A stretch of 32,641 nucleotides of DNA, taken from assembly GCA_018302465.1 (NCBI GenBank), contig JAGVZQ010000017.1, positions 1-32,641 on the forward strand. Reading direction: 5' to 3'. This DNA comes from Candidatus Woesearchaeota archaeon. GTDB taxonomy: Archaea; Nanobdellota; Nanobdellia; SCGC-AAA011-G17; GW2011-AR20. Of this stretch, positions 16,374 through 26,145 are shown in pieces (position 1 is the first letter of the stretch; every line of letters starts with the position of its first letter). Below the pieces are notes generated by a model, which searched no databases, was not told where the DNA came from, and was given only the letters and a program-made list of their open reading frames with translations. Made by a program: the position numbers and the translations under genes.

Positions 16374-18858
16374 CCTCTTTCACAATTTTCTGCACATTAA
16401 TTTTTCCACCCTCGCTCTTGTGAACATCAATTCCATCATCACCATACTTGAACTGCACTATGTTTCCATTTGCATCTCTAACAGTTGAATCATATTCTAT
16501 CTTTAAATCCTGTAAAGCATTTGATAATCTTCTATACAAATATCCGGATTTAGGTGTTCTTAGAGCAGTATCCATCAGAGAATCCCTTCCCGTCATTGCA
16601 TGGAAAAAATATTCAGTTGGTGATAACCCATCTCTATAACCCCCATAAACAAAACCTTTTGCAGAAGGGCTTAAACTTCCTTTTTCAAAAGCAACAATAG
16701 TTCTGTCTCTATATCCGTTTCTTATTCTGCTTCCACCTAAAGCTTGCTGTCCTACAGATGCTGCCATCTGTGCAACATTCAATATATTTCCAGTAGCTCC
16801 TGATTTAGCCATTAATATTGTTGAATTCTCTTCAGGTATTGATTCAAATACAACTTCTCCAATCTTATTTCTTAAGCTGTTTAAATTCTGTAGTATCATT
16901 TTCTCTAATGTCTCTTTCACAGTCAATCCAGGCATTGCATCTAATTTTCCATTCTTAAACTGCTGGATTAATTCATCAACTTTCTTCTCAGTCTGCACAG
17001 TTAAACTCTTATTTTTCTGCAAAACATCTTCTGGCAGATCAGTATCTGAAATAGAAGTTGTAAATCCTGTCCTTAATAAAACTGCAATTCCTAGTCTGAA
17101 TAACTTTCCAAGTAAATCAATCCCAATGTCTTCCCCATACTTGGCATATAATGCTCTTATTAAAGTACCATTGTCCTCTCCAATAGTTGATTTATCAATA
17201 ATTCCCTCTACTAATTTTCCTCTCTCTATCTTCACCGTTCTTCCATCTTTTGAATTGCCTATAAAATCAAAGTCTCTGGGTAATAAAGCGCTGAATACTT
17301 CCTTTCCATCTAATTCTTTTGATTTGCTCAGGTTAAATTCTTTAACACCAATAGAATACAGTAGTTGAATTGAATCTTCCCTCGATAACTTCAAATCTCT
17401 TGTTAATAAATAATTTCCAGTTATAGCATCATTTGTGCATCCAATAACATTAAACCCATTCTTTGGAGTAATAATATGGCTTTGCACCTGCATTAAAATC
17501 TCAGCTTCTGCTCTTGCTTCCTCTGTCTGAGGAATATGTAAGTTCATCTCATCCCCATCAAAGTCAGCATTATACGGAGTACATACCCCAGGATTTAATC
17601 TGAATGATCTTCCAGGCAATACTCTTATCTTATGGCACATGATGCTCATTCTATGCAAACTTGGCTGCCTGTTAAACACGCAAACATCTCCATCCATCAA
17701 ATGCCTTTCAACAATGCATCCAGGAACTAAATCAGTAAGTATCTGCTCTTTTGTTTCTTCTGTAATCTTTCTTTTCTTTTTATCAGCAGTTATAACATAA
17801 TTAGCACCAACATAGTTTTCAGGTCCATTTTCTATAAGTTTTTTCAGCCATTCTGTATTCCACGACGTAACTTTCTCAGGAACCGTTAGTTCCATTGCAA
17901 TTATCTTAGGAATTCCAACTTCATTGAACTTTATTTTAGGATCTGGACTGATAACAGTTCTTGCAGCATAATTAACTCTCTTTCCTGCCAGGTTATATCT
18001 AAATCTTCCCTCTTTACTTTTAATTCTCTCGGACAATGTCTTCAATGGCTGTCCTGACCTATGTCTTGCAGGCGGCACTTGAGAAATAGCATTGTCAAAA
18101 TATGTAGTAATGTGATATTGCAGTAAGTCCCATAAATCTTCAATAATAATTTCAGGAGCTCCAGCATTTATATTTTCAAACAATCTCTGGTTAATTCTTA
18201 CAATATCTCCCAGTTTATGTGTTAAATCATCTTCTGATCTTTCTCCAGACTCTAAAGTAATACTTGGTCTCACAGTAACTGGAGGAATAGGTAATAATGT
18301 AAGAACCATCCATTCAGGTCTTGCATACTCTGGATTAATCCCTAACATTCTCACAGAATCATCTGAAATTTTTTCAAGTCTTGCTCTTATCTCAATAGGG
18401 CTTAATCTTACATCATTCTCAACATAGTTATTTGGTTTTTCAAGTTTAATCTTAAATTGTTTTGCCTGACAGTGTGGACACTTCCCTGTTTCTTTCAAAG
18501 TCTTCTTTTTCTTAATGTCTTCCTCATTCATCAAAACATTTGCACATTCTCTGCATGTATATTTCAAGAGTGTTAATATTGGTCTTACATATTTTATATG
18601 AATAACCGGTCTTGCAAGATCCATATACCCAAAATGGCCAGGACATTCCTTTAATTTTCCATTGCAAGTTTTACATCTTAAACCAGGATCAATAACGCCA
18701 AGTCTTACATCCATTAAACCACCGTCAACAGGATATCCCTCTTTATCATAAAGCTCTGGTGTAACAATCTTTACACTTCCTATCTTCTTTATTACGGTAG
18801 GTCCTAGTAAGCCGAAAAAAATGCTTCCTACTTTCTTGTAAATATATTCTTCTGCCAT
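16357..18858 (-). CDS. rpoA1: DNA-directed RNA polymerase subunit A'
   Basis: NADFDGDEMNLHIPQ metal-binding motif, FNRQPSLHRMSIM, LAGKRVNYAARTVISPDP. ORF track begins 18900; MAEEYIYKKV at 18858 starts after the rpoB' stop. Confidence 0.97.
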   Translation of the reverse strand: MAEEYIYKKVGSIFFGLLGPTVIKKIGSVKIVTPELYDKEGYPVDGGLMDVRLGVIDPGLRCKTCNGKLKECPGHFGYMDLARPVIHIKYVRPILTLLKYTCRECANVLMNEEDIKKKKTLKETGKCPHCQAKQFKIKLEKPNNYVENDVRLSPIEIRARLEKISDDSVRMLGINPEYARPEWMVLTLLPIPPVTVRPSITLESGERSEDDLTHKLGDIVRINQRLFENINAGAPEIIIEDLWDLLQYHITTYFDNAISQVPPARHRSGQPLKTLSERIKSKEGRFRYNLAGKRVNYAARTVISPDPKIKFNEVGIPKIIAMELTVPEKVTSWNTEWLKKLIENGPENYVGANYVITADKKKRKITEETKEQILTDLVPGCIVERHLMDGDVCVFNRQPSLHRMSIMCHKIRVLPGRSFRLNPGVCTPYNADFDGDEMNLHIPQTEEARAEAEILMQVQSHIITPKNGFNVIGCTNDAITGNYLLTRDLKLSREDSIQLLYSIGVKEFNLSKSKELDGKEVFSALLPRDFDFIGNSKDGRTVKIERGKLVEGIIDKSTIGEDNGTLIRALYAKYGEDIGIDLLGKLFRLGIAVLLRTGFTTSISDTDLPEDVLQKNKSLTVQTEKKVDELIQQFKNGKLDAMPGLTVKETLEKMILQNLNSLRNKIGEVVFESIPEENSTILMAKSGATGNILNVAQMAASVGQQALGGSRIRNGYRDRTIVAFEKGSLSPSAKGFVYGGYRDGLSPTEYFFHAMTGRDSLMDTALRTPKSGYLYRRLSNALQDLKIEYDSTVRDANGNIVQFKYGDDGIDVHKSEGGKINVQKIVKEVATYG

Positions 18859-18860
18859 TT

Positions 18861-20663
18861 TCAATATTTGCTCTTTAACACTAGTCTTGGATAAACGCAC
18901 AATGACTTTAATTCATCCATTAATAATTTGAAAGCATAACTTAGCTCAACAGATGTTATTTCTACATTACTTCCGCATTTCAGGCAATGTCTTACTCCCT
19001 TAAATGTATCATTGATTGCAAGCATACCGCACTTCTCGCATACATGAACAATTGTCTTGTCTGAATCAAATCTTTCCTTCAGCATCAAACTAGCCCCATG
19101 TGCAACAAAGCAGTCCTTCTCCATTTCTCCAACTCTCAATCCTCCACCTCTTGCTCTACCTTCAATAGGCTGTCTTGTTAACAGTTGGATTCTTCCTGAT
19201 GCCCTTGCATGTAGTTTATTAGCAACCATGTGCTTTAATCTTAAATAATACATACTTCCAACAAATATTCTGGCTCTGAATTTCTCTCCAGACATTCCAT
19301 TATAAAAGATCTCAGTTCCATTTTCTTTGAAACCCAGACTAACAAGCTCTTTTCTCAGGTCAGCCTCATTCTCAACATCAAATGTTGTTCCATCAACATA
19401 TCTTCCACCTAAACTTCCTACTTTTCCGGCAACTACTTCGATAAGATGGCTGATAGTCATTCTACCTGGAATGCTGTGTGGAGAGAAAATAATATCCGGT
19501 CTTATACCTGTAGCAGAAAAAGGCATATTCTGCTCATCAACAATCATTCCTACTACTCCTTTCTGTCCGTGTCTTGATGCAAATTTATCTCCAAGTTCAG
19601 GAATTCTTTGCTCCCTTAATCTTATCTTAACAATCTTATTCCCCTCTTCATTTTCTGTAATAATAACCATATCAACTACTCCGCCTTCTCCATGTCTTAT
19701 TGTTGCAGAGCTTTCTCTTCTCGTGCTTGCAGCAATGCTGAATTCTTCTAGCTCTCCTAAAAATCTTGGCGGGCTTGTTCTTCCGATTATAACATCATCT
19801 TCTCTTAATTCTGCGCCATTATACACAACACCATCTTTCTCTAAATATTTGTAATCTTTCTCAGCCCTATAGCCTTTTACTTCCTTATCAGGAATATGGA
19901 TCTCATCAGTTAAACCACCGCTATATCTTAACTCTTCTGCATCATAAGGTCTGAAATAAGTGCTTCTTGCAAGTCCTCTCTGCACAGATCCCTTGTTAAG
20001 GATAATAGCATCCTCCATATTATAACCTTCAAAACTCATTAATGCAATAACAACATTATGCCCTGCAGGATGCTTATCATATTTCATAACATCATGCATG
20101 AAAGATTTAACAACAGGTCTCTCAGGATAATGAAGAACACTAACATCAGTGTCCATTCTCATCAAGAAATTGGAAGCATATAACCCAACGCTCTGTTTCT
20201 GAATCTTGCTGCCTCTTATAAGTCTTGAGGAGCTTCCAAAGTTAGAATAAGGAATTAAACTTGTTGTTAATCCAAGTATTACAACTGGGCTTATCTCAAG
20301 GTGAGTATGTTTATTTGTTAGGTCTTCTTCCTTTAAGGCTATTAAGGTATCTTCTTCCTCTAATGCATCTAGATATTCAATTATTCCGTCATTTACTAAG
20401 TTGTCCCAAGTTATCTCTTTGTTGATTAATTTATTAAGATGCTCATCAGTAAAGGAAGATTTTCCGTTTTTAGCCCTTATCAAAGGTCTTCTTAATCTTC
20501 CCTTAGAACTCTCAATATAAATTTCATCTAATCTTTCTTCATAACTCAAATTAATACTTCCAAGTAGCTTATCTCCTACTCTTTTATCTCTTACATTAGC
20601 AATGAACTCTTTAGGACTATCTACATTTCCTATATACCTATTATCTAAAAATACATCAGCCAT
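18861..20663 (-). CDS. rpoB1: DNA-directed RNA polymerase subunit B'
   Basis: VVIALMSFEGYNMEDAIILNKGSVQRGLARSTYFR, ELGDKFASRHGQKGVVGMI, C-terminal zinc-type CEKCGM...CLKCG. Confidence 0.97.
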   Translation of the reverse strand: MADVFLDNRYIGNVDSPKEFIANVRDKRVGDKLLGSINLSYEERLDEIYIESSKGRLRRPLIRAKNGKSSFTDEHLNKLINKEITWDNLVNDGIIEYLDALEEEDTLIALKEEDLTNKHTHLEISPVVILGLTTSLIPYSNFGSSSRLIRGSKIQKQSVGLYASNFLMRMDTDVSVLHYPERPVVKSFMHDVMKYDKHPAGHNVVIALMSFEGYNMEDAIILNKGSVQRGLARSTYFRPYDAEELRYSGGLTDEIHIPDKEVKGYRAEKDYKYLEKDGVVYNGAELREDDVIIGRTSPPRFLGELEEFSIAASTRRESSATIRHGEGGVVDMVIITENEEGNKIVKIRLREQRIPELGDKFASRHGQKGVVGMIVDEQNMPFSATGIRPDIIFSPHSIPGRMTISHLIEVVAGKVGSLGGRYVDGTTFDVENEADLRKELVSLGFKENGTEIFYNGMSGEKFRARIFVGSMYYLRLKHMVANKLHARASGRIQLLTRQPIEGRARGGGLRVGEMEKDCFVAHGASLMLKERFDSDKTIVHVCEKCGMLAINDTFKGVRHCLKCGSNVEITSVELSYAFKLLMDELKSLCVYPRLVLKSKY

Positions 20664-22146
20664 CTTGTTTCAATCCGCATGATTCTAAAACTTTCCTTAA
20701 TTTGTCTTCAGGAACATCCTCTTGTGATATGCTTGCCAGCATTGCTAAATTCTTCCTAAGCCCGATTGGAGTACCTTCAGGAGTTTCAATTGGTCCCAAT
20801 CTTCCCCAATGTGTGCTATGCAATGCTCTCGCATCAAAATTTTCCTGTGTAGTTGACAATAAACTTACAACTCTCTGTAAATGTGAAATAGTAGCGCTAA
20901 AATTAGTTCTGTCAATGTTCTGGCTTATTCCTTTTCTCCCCCCAACCCATACTCCAGTTGCCATTGCACTCTTTATTCTTGATGTTAATAGCTGATCTCT
21001 TATAATTATTCTTACTGACTGGAACTTTCCCCTTTTCACAAGTCTCTGGAAATTATAAAGCATATCTTGTATTAATGTTCTTAAATTAACTCTGAATAAA
21101 TCAGCCAATAAATCCCCGCTTAATTTTAATCTCTTGTCCATGTAGTGATCTTTATCGCTTAAAGTTAATCCCTCTTTGCTCACTGTAAGAAATCTCTTTA
21201 TGTATTTGCATAATGTATAAGCTTTCTTAAGCCTGTCTTCCTTCGTAACCCCAAGATGAGGGAATAAATACTTATCAATCATTTCAGTTGCCCTTTCAAT
21301 TTTCTCTTCTCTTGATTGTGTAATGCCTATCTTTTTAGCAATGAACTCCAAAGCATCATCTTGTGTTTTCAGCTCAATGCATTCATAAAGGTTAATAAAA
21401 ATATCATCATAAACTTTTGTTTTAGAAATAGCCTCTGAAATTTCCTGGTCTTTAATCAAACCAAGAGCCTTAATAATCGCAACAGCAGGAATCCTCTTGA
21501 ATCTTGTAAATGAAAAGTAAATAACTCCGTCTTTCATCTGCTCTATTAAATGAGGAATCCTATAGCTTCCTCTTTCAGAATATAATCTCGCAGTATACTT
21601 GCTCGGTCCCGTTTTTGCCTTGTCAATAAATAATTTGTTTGAGGCTAAATCCTCAACAACAATAAGAACTCTTTCATTTCCATTTAATATAAAATACCCA
21701 CCAGGGTCATTAGAATCTTCATACACCTCTGCAAGTTTATCTTTGTCTAACTTATGTAAATGGCAGTATTTTGATTTCAGCATTACAGGAATCTTTCCTA
21801 TTGTTACAGTAAATGTTTCCCTTTCAACACCATCTATATAAGTGCTCACGCTTAAATTAACTGGAGCAGAATAAGTTAGTTTTCTCAACCTGGCTTCCAT
21901 AGGATAAACATCTCTCTTGCTTCCGTCTGCTTCAACTAGTTGTGGCTTCTCAACTTTTATTTTTCCTAATTTAATTTTAAAATCCTGAACCTCACTTGGA
22001 ATAATTGTAGGTATAATCTCATTAGCCTCATCAATAATTTCCTGCATTCTTCTTTCCATGAAATTATTAAAAGACTTTATGTTAGACTCAACAATAGAAT
22101 GCTCTGCAAAATAATCTCCAATTAATTCTTTATATCCCTTTACCAT
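20656..22146 (-). CDS. rpoB2: DNA-directed RNA polymerase subunit B''
   Basis: GGYFILNGNERVLIVVEDLASN, RALHSTHWGRLGPIETPEGTPIGLRKNLAMLASI. Confidence 0.97.
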   Translation of the reverse strand: MVKGYKELIGDYFAEHSIVESNIKSFNNFMERRMQEIIDEANEIIPTIIPSEVQDFKIKLGKIKVEKPQLVEADGSKRDVYPMEARLRKLTYSAPVNLSVSTYIDGVERETFTVTIGKIPVMLKSKYCHLHKLDKDKLAEVYEDSNDPGGYFILNGNERVLIVVEDLASNKLFIDKAKTGPSKYTARLYSERGSYRIPHLIEQMKDGVIYFSFTRFKRIPAVAIIKALGLIKDQEISEAISKTKVYDDIFINLYECIELKTQDDALEFIAKKIGITQSREEKIERATEMIDKYLFPHLGVTKEDRLKKAYTLCKYIKRFLTVSKEGLTLSDKDHYMDKRLKLSGDLLADLFRVNLRTLIQDMLYNFQRLVKRGKFQSVRIIIRDQLLTSRIKSAMATGVWVGGRKGISQNIDRTNFSATISHLQRVVSLLSTTQENFDARALHSTHWGRLGPIETPEGTPIGLRKNLAMLASISQEDVPEDKLRKVLESCGLKQDG

Positions 22147-22147
22147 C

Positions 22148-22393
22148 TTACACTACAACCCTGTAAAAAAATGTCTCCCCCACAGTTGGACTCTTTCTTA
22201 AAATTTTAATAACATCCCCTTTTTCAATTTCCATGCCTTCAATAGCAGGATCTGTCTTCTTGATTTTAGGTAACTGTTTTTTCTTAATGTTGTAAGTTTG
22301 AAGTAACTCATCTACTTCTTCCTTCTTCATTAAAAAATGTTTTGGCACAAGTATGTGCGTCTTCACATCAAATTTTATTTCTGTTTTTGCCAT
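22148..22393 (-). CDS. rpoH: DNA-directed RNA polymerase subunit H
   Basis: HILVPKHFLMKKEEVDELLQTYNIKKKQLPKIKKTDPAI...KGDVIKILRKSPTVGETFFYRVV is RpoH/Rpb5. Confidence 0.95.
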   Translation of the reverse strand: MAKTEIKFDVKTHILVPKHFLMKKEEVDELLQTYNIKKKQLPKIKKTDPAIEGMEIEKGDVIKILRKSPTVGETFFYRVVV

Positions 22394-22409
22394 TTTTTAT
22401 TAAAAGGTT

Positions 22410-22509
22410 GGGCCGAGCAGGACTTTCCGTAATATTGTCCATATCCCTTTTGAACCCGCGACCCCTTGGTTAAAAGCCAAGTGCTCTAGCCAAGCTGAGC
22501 TACCGGCCC
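22410..22509 (-). tRNA. tRNA-Lys(UUU) with 26-nt T-loop intron
   Basis: Acceptor GGGCCGG/TCGGCCC, anticodon arm CTTGG-CTTTTAA-CCAAG, T-stem GCGGG/CCTGC with 33-nt T-loop; removing 22423-22448 restores TTCAAAT. Confidence 0.88.
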
Positions 22510-22514
22510 AATCC

Positions 22515-22603
22515 GCCCTGACCGGGAGTCGAACCCGGGTCCCGGCCTTTCTATGTTATTGAACGCGACAGGGCCGGATGATAGGCCACTACACTATCAG
22601 GGC
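22515..22603 (-). tRNA. tRNA-Asp(GUC) with ~17-nt anticodon-loop intron
   Basis: Acceptor GCCCTGA/TCAGGGC, G73, anticodon stem CGGCC/GGCCG around CTGTCG[CGTTCAATAACATAGAA]A; intron at 37/38 (22549-22565). Confidence 0.88.
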
Positions 22604-22723
22604 ATTTAAGAGCATGATAACAATATGAATCTGAAATTTTAATTGAATTTTGATTATTTCCCCACATTTTAAGAAAGACTTGTCCCAGTGCACATGGAGA
22701 AATGGATAGATATTTAAGCATTT

Positions 22724-24523
22724 CTATTTAAACCCCATCATTGATAAACTTACCTTTTTTCCAAGGACTTTCTCAAGTTCTTTTATATGTTTTTCAGTAA
22801 TTTCCCCTATTTTAGGGTTTCTAATCTCTGAAATGTAATCATAGAATTCCTTTATGTCTACTTTTTTAGCCTCTTCAAAGCTGTTTTTGCTTATCCCAAC
22901 CCTCATTACATCTTTCTTTTCATTCCCTTCTGCAACAATAAACATCACATTTTCAAATAAATACAGCCTGCTTTTCTTATCACCGTGTTTAATCAAAAAG
23001 CTTGAATTTTCTATCTGCCCCGATTTCCTGCTCTGTATATTCTGCCCTGCATTCTTGATGAATATCTTTGCAACTCTTCTTATTTTCTGCGACTCTGCCT
23101 TGTTCATCTTTTTCTTCCTCATATCCTTTAATTCAACATATCTTTCAAATTGCTTCTTGGAAATCTTTTTTTCCTGTAAAAGCTTCTTCAAACCTGAATT
23201 AATGTCTGCTGATTTAACCTCATAAAATTCAAGCAGTTCTTTTGCACTTGACTCAACTTCATCCGCAACATCTTTCATCTTCTTTGTATCAAATCTCGTT
23301 TCAAGAACAGTAAATAATTTCTTTATTCTCTGCAAGTATTCATTTGCTCCCTTTAACAGCCTATCAATCTCTGCCCCCTTAACATCCTTGACAGTTCCAT
23401 GCTCTATATCTTTGTAATATTTTCTGATTTCCTCTAAATTCTTTACATATTTTTCTTCTAATATTTTTTCTTTTTGAACAAAAATTTCTCTCAATAGATT
23501 AATAGTTTCTTTGGGTGTTGGAGGATTTAAACCATACAACATCAAAGCTGCCTGTGCAGGATTAAGCATTGCATAATAAAGATCCTCACCAACAACGCTT
23601 AATAATTTCCCTCTTGTTCTCTCCAATAATTTTTCTCCAAGATCCATCTGCAAGTCTATTGCCTCTGAACTGGGCTTTATCCTTCCCATCTTCAGCAATA
23701 GCTTCCAAGGCATAAATACTCCTCTGTCATACAATGGAACTCCATCTCTTAAGAAAGTAAATATAACAGGATTAGCATCTTTAACACTCTCCCAGAAATC
23801 AGTTAATATGTAAGTCTGTACATGAAATTGTTTATTAACACCTGTAACTCTTGAAGCTTCGCTTCCTTGTCCAATAATAATTGCTCTTAGCTTATCTTTT
23901 AGCTCAAACCTTGACATTCTTTTAACATCAGTGTCATCAACAACAACATAAACATCAATATCATTGCTCTTTTTATCCCCTCTGAACAAGCTTCCCGCAG
24001 CAACATAACTTACAATGTACTTGTCAAACTTTCTTAGTACCATTGACTTATGAACTTCAGCAATTCTTATTGCCGCTAAGAAATCTTTCGGATCATATAT
24101 TGTAGCGCCCATTGCTATTAGTTTTAATAGCTCATATTTTCCGTCAAAGCAGTTTTCCTTTAGCTCATCCAATAAAAGAACTTGAGGTTTAATTTTATCA
24201 TTGACATCTTTAACCATCTTTCCTGCTTCAATACTCACCTTGTCTGCAAAATCATACTTGTTAACTTTCTTATCTGCAGGATTGCTCAATAAAACCAGAA
24301 CATCAATAGCATCTTTGTCAACAACCTCAGGTTTCTCTCCAGGATACAAAGGTTGAAAATTTTTATCAATCTGCTTTGGCGGCAATAATGCAACACCAAC
24401 AAGATTTTTCCTATAATCTTTTAATAATAAGTCCTTAAATTTGTCAAGATCTTTTTTTATTTGGTCAAATTTTTTCTTGATTTCTTCCTGTATACTAGAA
24501 TCGAGAGGAGGTTGGGATATCAT
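22724..24523 (-). CDS. Large MNT-type nucleotidyltransferase protein, possibly with a degenerate second NTase and a HEPN-like region
   Basis: YVAAGSLFRGDKKSNDIDVYVVV = GSx10DxD motif; N-terminal AIDVLVLLSNPAD...GATIYDPKDF parallels C-terminal DIDVYVVV...DGVPLYDRGVF; helical segment LYYAMLNPAQAALMLYG follows. Confidence 0.7.
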   Translation of the reverse strand: MISQPPLDSSIQEEIKKKFDQIKKDLDKFKDLLLKDYRKNLVGVALLPPKQIDKNFQPLYPGEKPEVVDKDAIDVLVLLSNPADKKVNKYDFADKVSIEAGKMVKDVNDKIKPQVLLLDELKENCFDGKYELLKLIAMGATIYDPKDFLAAIRIAEVHKSMVLRKFDKYIVSYVAAGSLFRGDKKSNDIDVYVVVDDTDVKRMSRFELKDKLRAIIIGQGSEASRVTGVNKQFHVQTYILTDFWESVKDANPVIFTFLRDGVPLYDRGVFMPWKLLLKMGRIKPSSEAIDLQMDLGEKLLERTRGKLLSVVGEDLYYAMLNPAQAALMLYGLNPPTPKETINLLREIFVQKEKILEEKYVKNLEEIRKYYKDIEHGTVKDVKGAEIDRLLKGANEYLQRIKKLFTVLETRFDTKKMKDVADEVESSAKELLEFYEVKSADINSGLKKLLQEKKISKKQFERYVELKDMRKKKMNKAESQKIRRVAKIFIKNAGQNIQSRKSGQIENSSFLIKHGDKKSRLYLFENVMFIVAEGNEKKDVMRVGISKNSFEEAKKVDIKEFYDYISEIRNPKIGEITEKHIKELEKVLGKKVSLSMMGFK

Positions 24524-24527
24524 TATA

Positions 24528-25289
24528 CTATTTTCCTTTATTACCCTTTTTTAAATCTTTCTCTTTAAGGTAATAAAACACAATTCCTAGGATTACAAAA
24601 ACCACAGTTAAAACCAGGCAAAGAATAAACATTTTATTAAAAACAGGGTTTACCCAGCCAGCTAAAAAGTCTTTTATTGGTGCAAGAGGAAACCCCCCTA
24701 GATTAATCTTATTCACTAATAAATCTCCAATTAATAATTTCTGTATAAGTTTATAATAAATAGCTGCAAGCCCTGTCAGTATTGCTGCCTTAACAGAAAC
24801 CTTGTAAGATGCTTTTTTCCAGTCCATATAGCCTAGAAATATAAAAACTAAACCAAGGACAATTAGTGCAGAACTTCCAACTAAAATAGCTTTAGAAGCA
24901 GGTTTAAAATTATTTAGCCCATCAACTAAGCCATCTATCTGCTTATTTAGGTCATCAATTCCTTTTTTAAAATCAGGATTACTTTCAACAAAAGCTTTTG
25001 GGTCTTCTTCTAATTGTTTCAGAATTTTGCACTCCTCAATCTCAGGATTGCTTTGGCAAAGAGCTTTAACATCTTCTAATGTTTTTCCTGAATTCTCCCC
25101 TCGCTGCATTAAAGATTCTAAAAACTCAGGAGAAGAAAACATTCCAACAATTATCTCCCCTCCTCTCCCTCTTAATACTTCTGCATCATCAATAACAAAA
25201 CCAGCAAATATCCCAAATAATAAAAGTGTTAATCCAATTCCAAAAAAAGCCCCACCAAAAAACTTGCTTATCCTTTTCAATAACTCCAT
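24528..25289 (-). CDS. Membrane protein, about 4 TM segments
   Basis: Hydrophobic segments FFGIGLTLLLFGIFAGFVI, AILVGSSALIVLGLVFIFLGYM, AAILTGLAAIYYKLI, MFILCLVLTVVFVILGIVFYYL. Confidence 0.65.
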   Translation of the reverse strand: MELLKRISKFFGGAFFGIGLTLLLFGIFAGFVIDDAEVLRGRGGEIIVGMFSSPEFLESLMQRGENSGKTLEDVKALCQSNPEIEECKILKQLEEDPKAFVESNPDFKKGIDDLNKQIDGLVDGLNNFKPASKAILVGSSALIVLGLVFIFLGYMDWKKASYKVSVKAAILTGLAAIYYKLIQKLLIGDLLVNKINLGGFPLAPIKDFLAGWVNPVFNKMFILCLVLTVVFVILGIVFYYLKEKDLKKGNKGK

Positions 25290-25561
25290 TATCTTCTCCT
25301 GAATAAAAAATAAACTATTATTACAATTATAACCAGAACGGCTAAAGGTATGTCAGGAAGTAAATCATATCTGCTCATCAACCACACTGCAATTAACAGA
25401 ACAAGTAAAGTTCCTAATCCCCATCCTTCTTTTTGATGCTCTAAACTTCTTTCAAATTCTTTTCTGAATCTTTTATCCTTAAAAAGTTTCTTCATTTCCT
25501 TGTTCAAGAAGCCATCACCTCTAAAATAATCTATATATTTCGTTATATAAATGTTTCTCAA
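25289..25561 (-). CDS. Small membrane protein
   Basis: GLGTLLVLLIAVWLMS and PLAVLVIIVIIVYFLFRRR; abuts the 24528-25289 ORF. Confidence 0.6.
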   Translation of the reverse strand: MRNIYITKYIDYFRGDGFLNKEMKKLFKDKRFRKEFERSLEHQKEGWGLGTLLVLLIAVWLMSRYDLLPDIPLAVLVIIVIIVYFLFRRR

Positions 25562-25611
25562 TCATTTTAAACAATATAAATTCTTAAAAACTTAGCTTAA
25601 TTTACACTTTT

Positions 25612-26145
25612 ATGGCAACTTCAATGATTTACTTAGTCGAGGATAATATACGCCATTGGGAAACCCCCCTACACAAAGGAACTGTTAGATTCCAACCATT
25701 ATTTGATCTTTCAAGAACAGAATTAATTGAACCATTAGGCATAGAGTCAGTAGAAGAAAGGGGTATAACATATCTAGTTAACGCATCAGCTGCAAAATAC
25801 CTTGTAAGAATATTACGTAGAGGCTCATCTGAAGAAGAGGAAAGAATTCTTTTTGAAGGTGTTATGGGAATATATCAAACAGGAAAAGTTCCAGGAACAG
25901 ATGTATCTGGCTTCCATTTGAAAATAAATGGAAGAATCTGGGTAGCCCGACAAAATATTCCAAGGTTTAGAGAAAAAAGTGAGTTGTATAGAAAGGGGTT
26001 ATGTAGGGTTATTTTTGGAGAAACAACGACTGGAAGGGGGAGAGATGAAAGAGTAAGAGCAATTATAAGAGGCTATGAAGAAATAGTCAGTCCTGAGACA
26101 GTAATAAGTGGAAATTACGGAAGATCTCCATCAGATCCTATATAG
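25612..26145 (+). CDS. Hypothetical protein
   Basis: 177-aa ORF; no family recognised. Confidence 0.55.
   Translation: MATSMIYLVEDNIRHWETPLHKGTVRFQPLFDLSRTELIEPLGIESVEERGITYLVNASAAKYLVRILRRGSSEEEERILFEGVMGIYQTGKVPGTDVSGFHLKINGRIWVARQNIPRFREKSELYRKGLCRVIFGETTTGRGRDERVRAIIRGYEEIVSPETVISGNYGRSPSDPI

Noticed and set aside
19327-19854. 175-aa plus-strand ORF and similar ORFs at 17126, 20702, 21599, 22854, 14067, 15308, 15830, 16033
   Set aside because: All are antisense to strongly supported RNAP or nucleotidyltransferase coding sequence.
20656-20663. Frameshift splitting rpoB into two ORFs
   Set aside because: B''/B' split at this position is a known archaeal arrangement with separate start and overlapping ORFs, so not a mutation.
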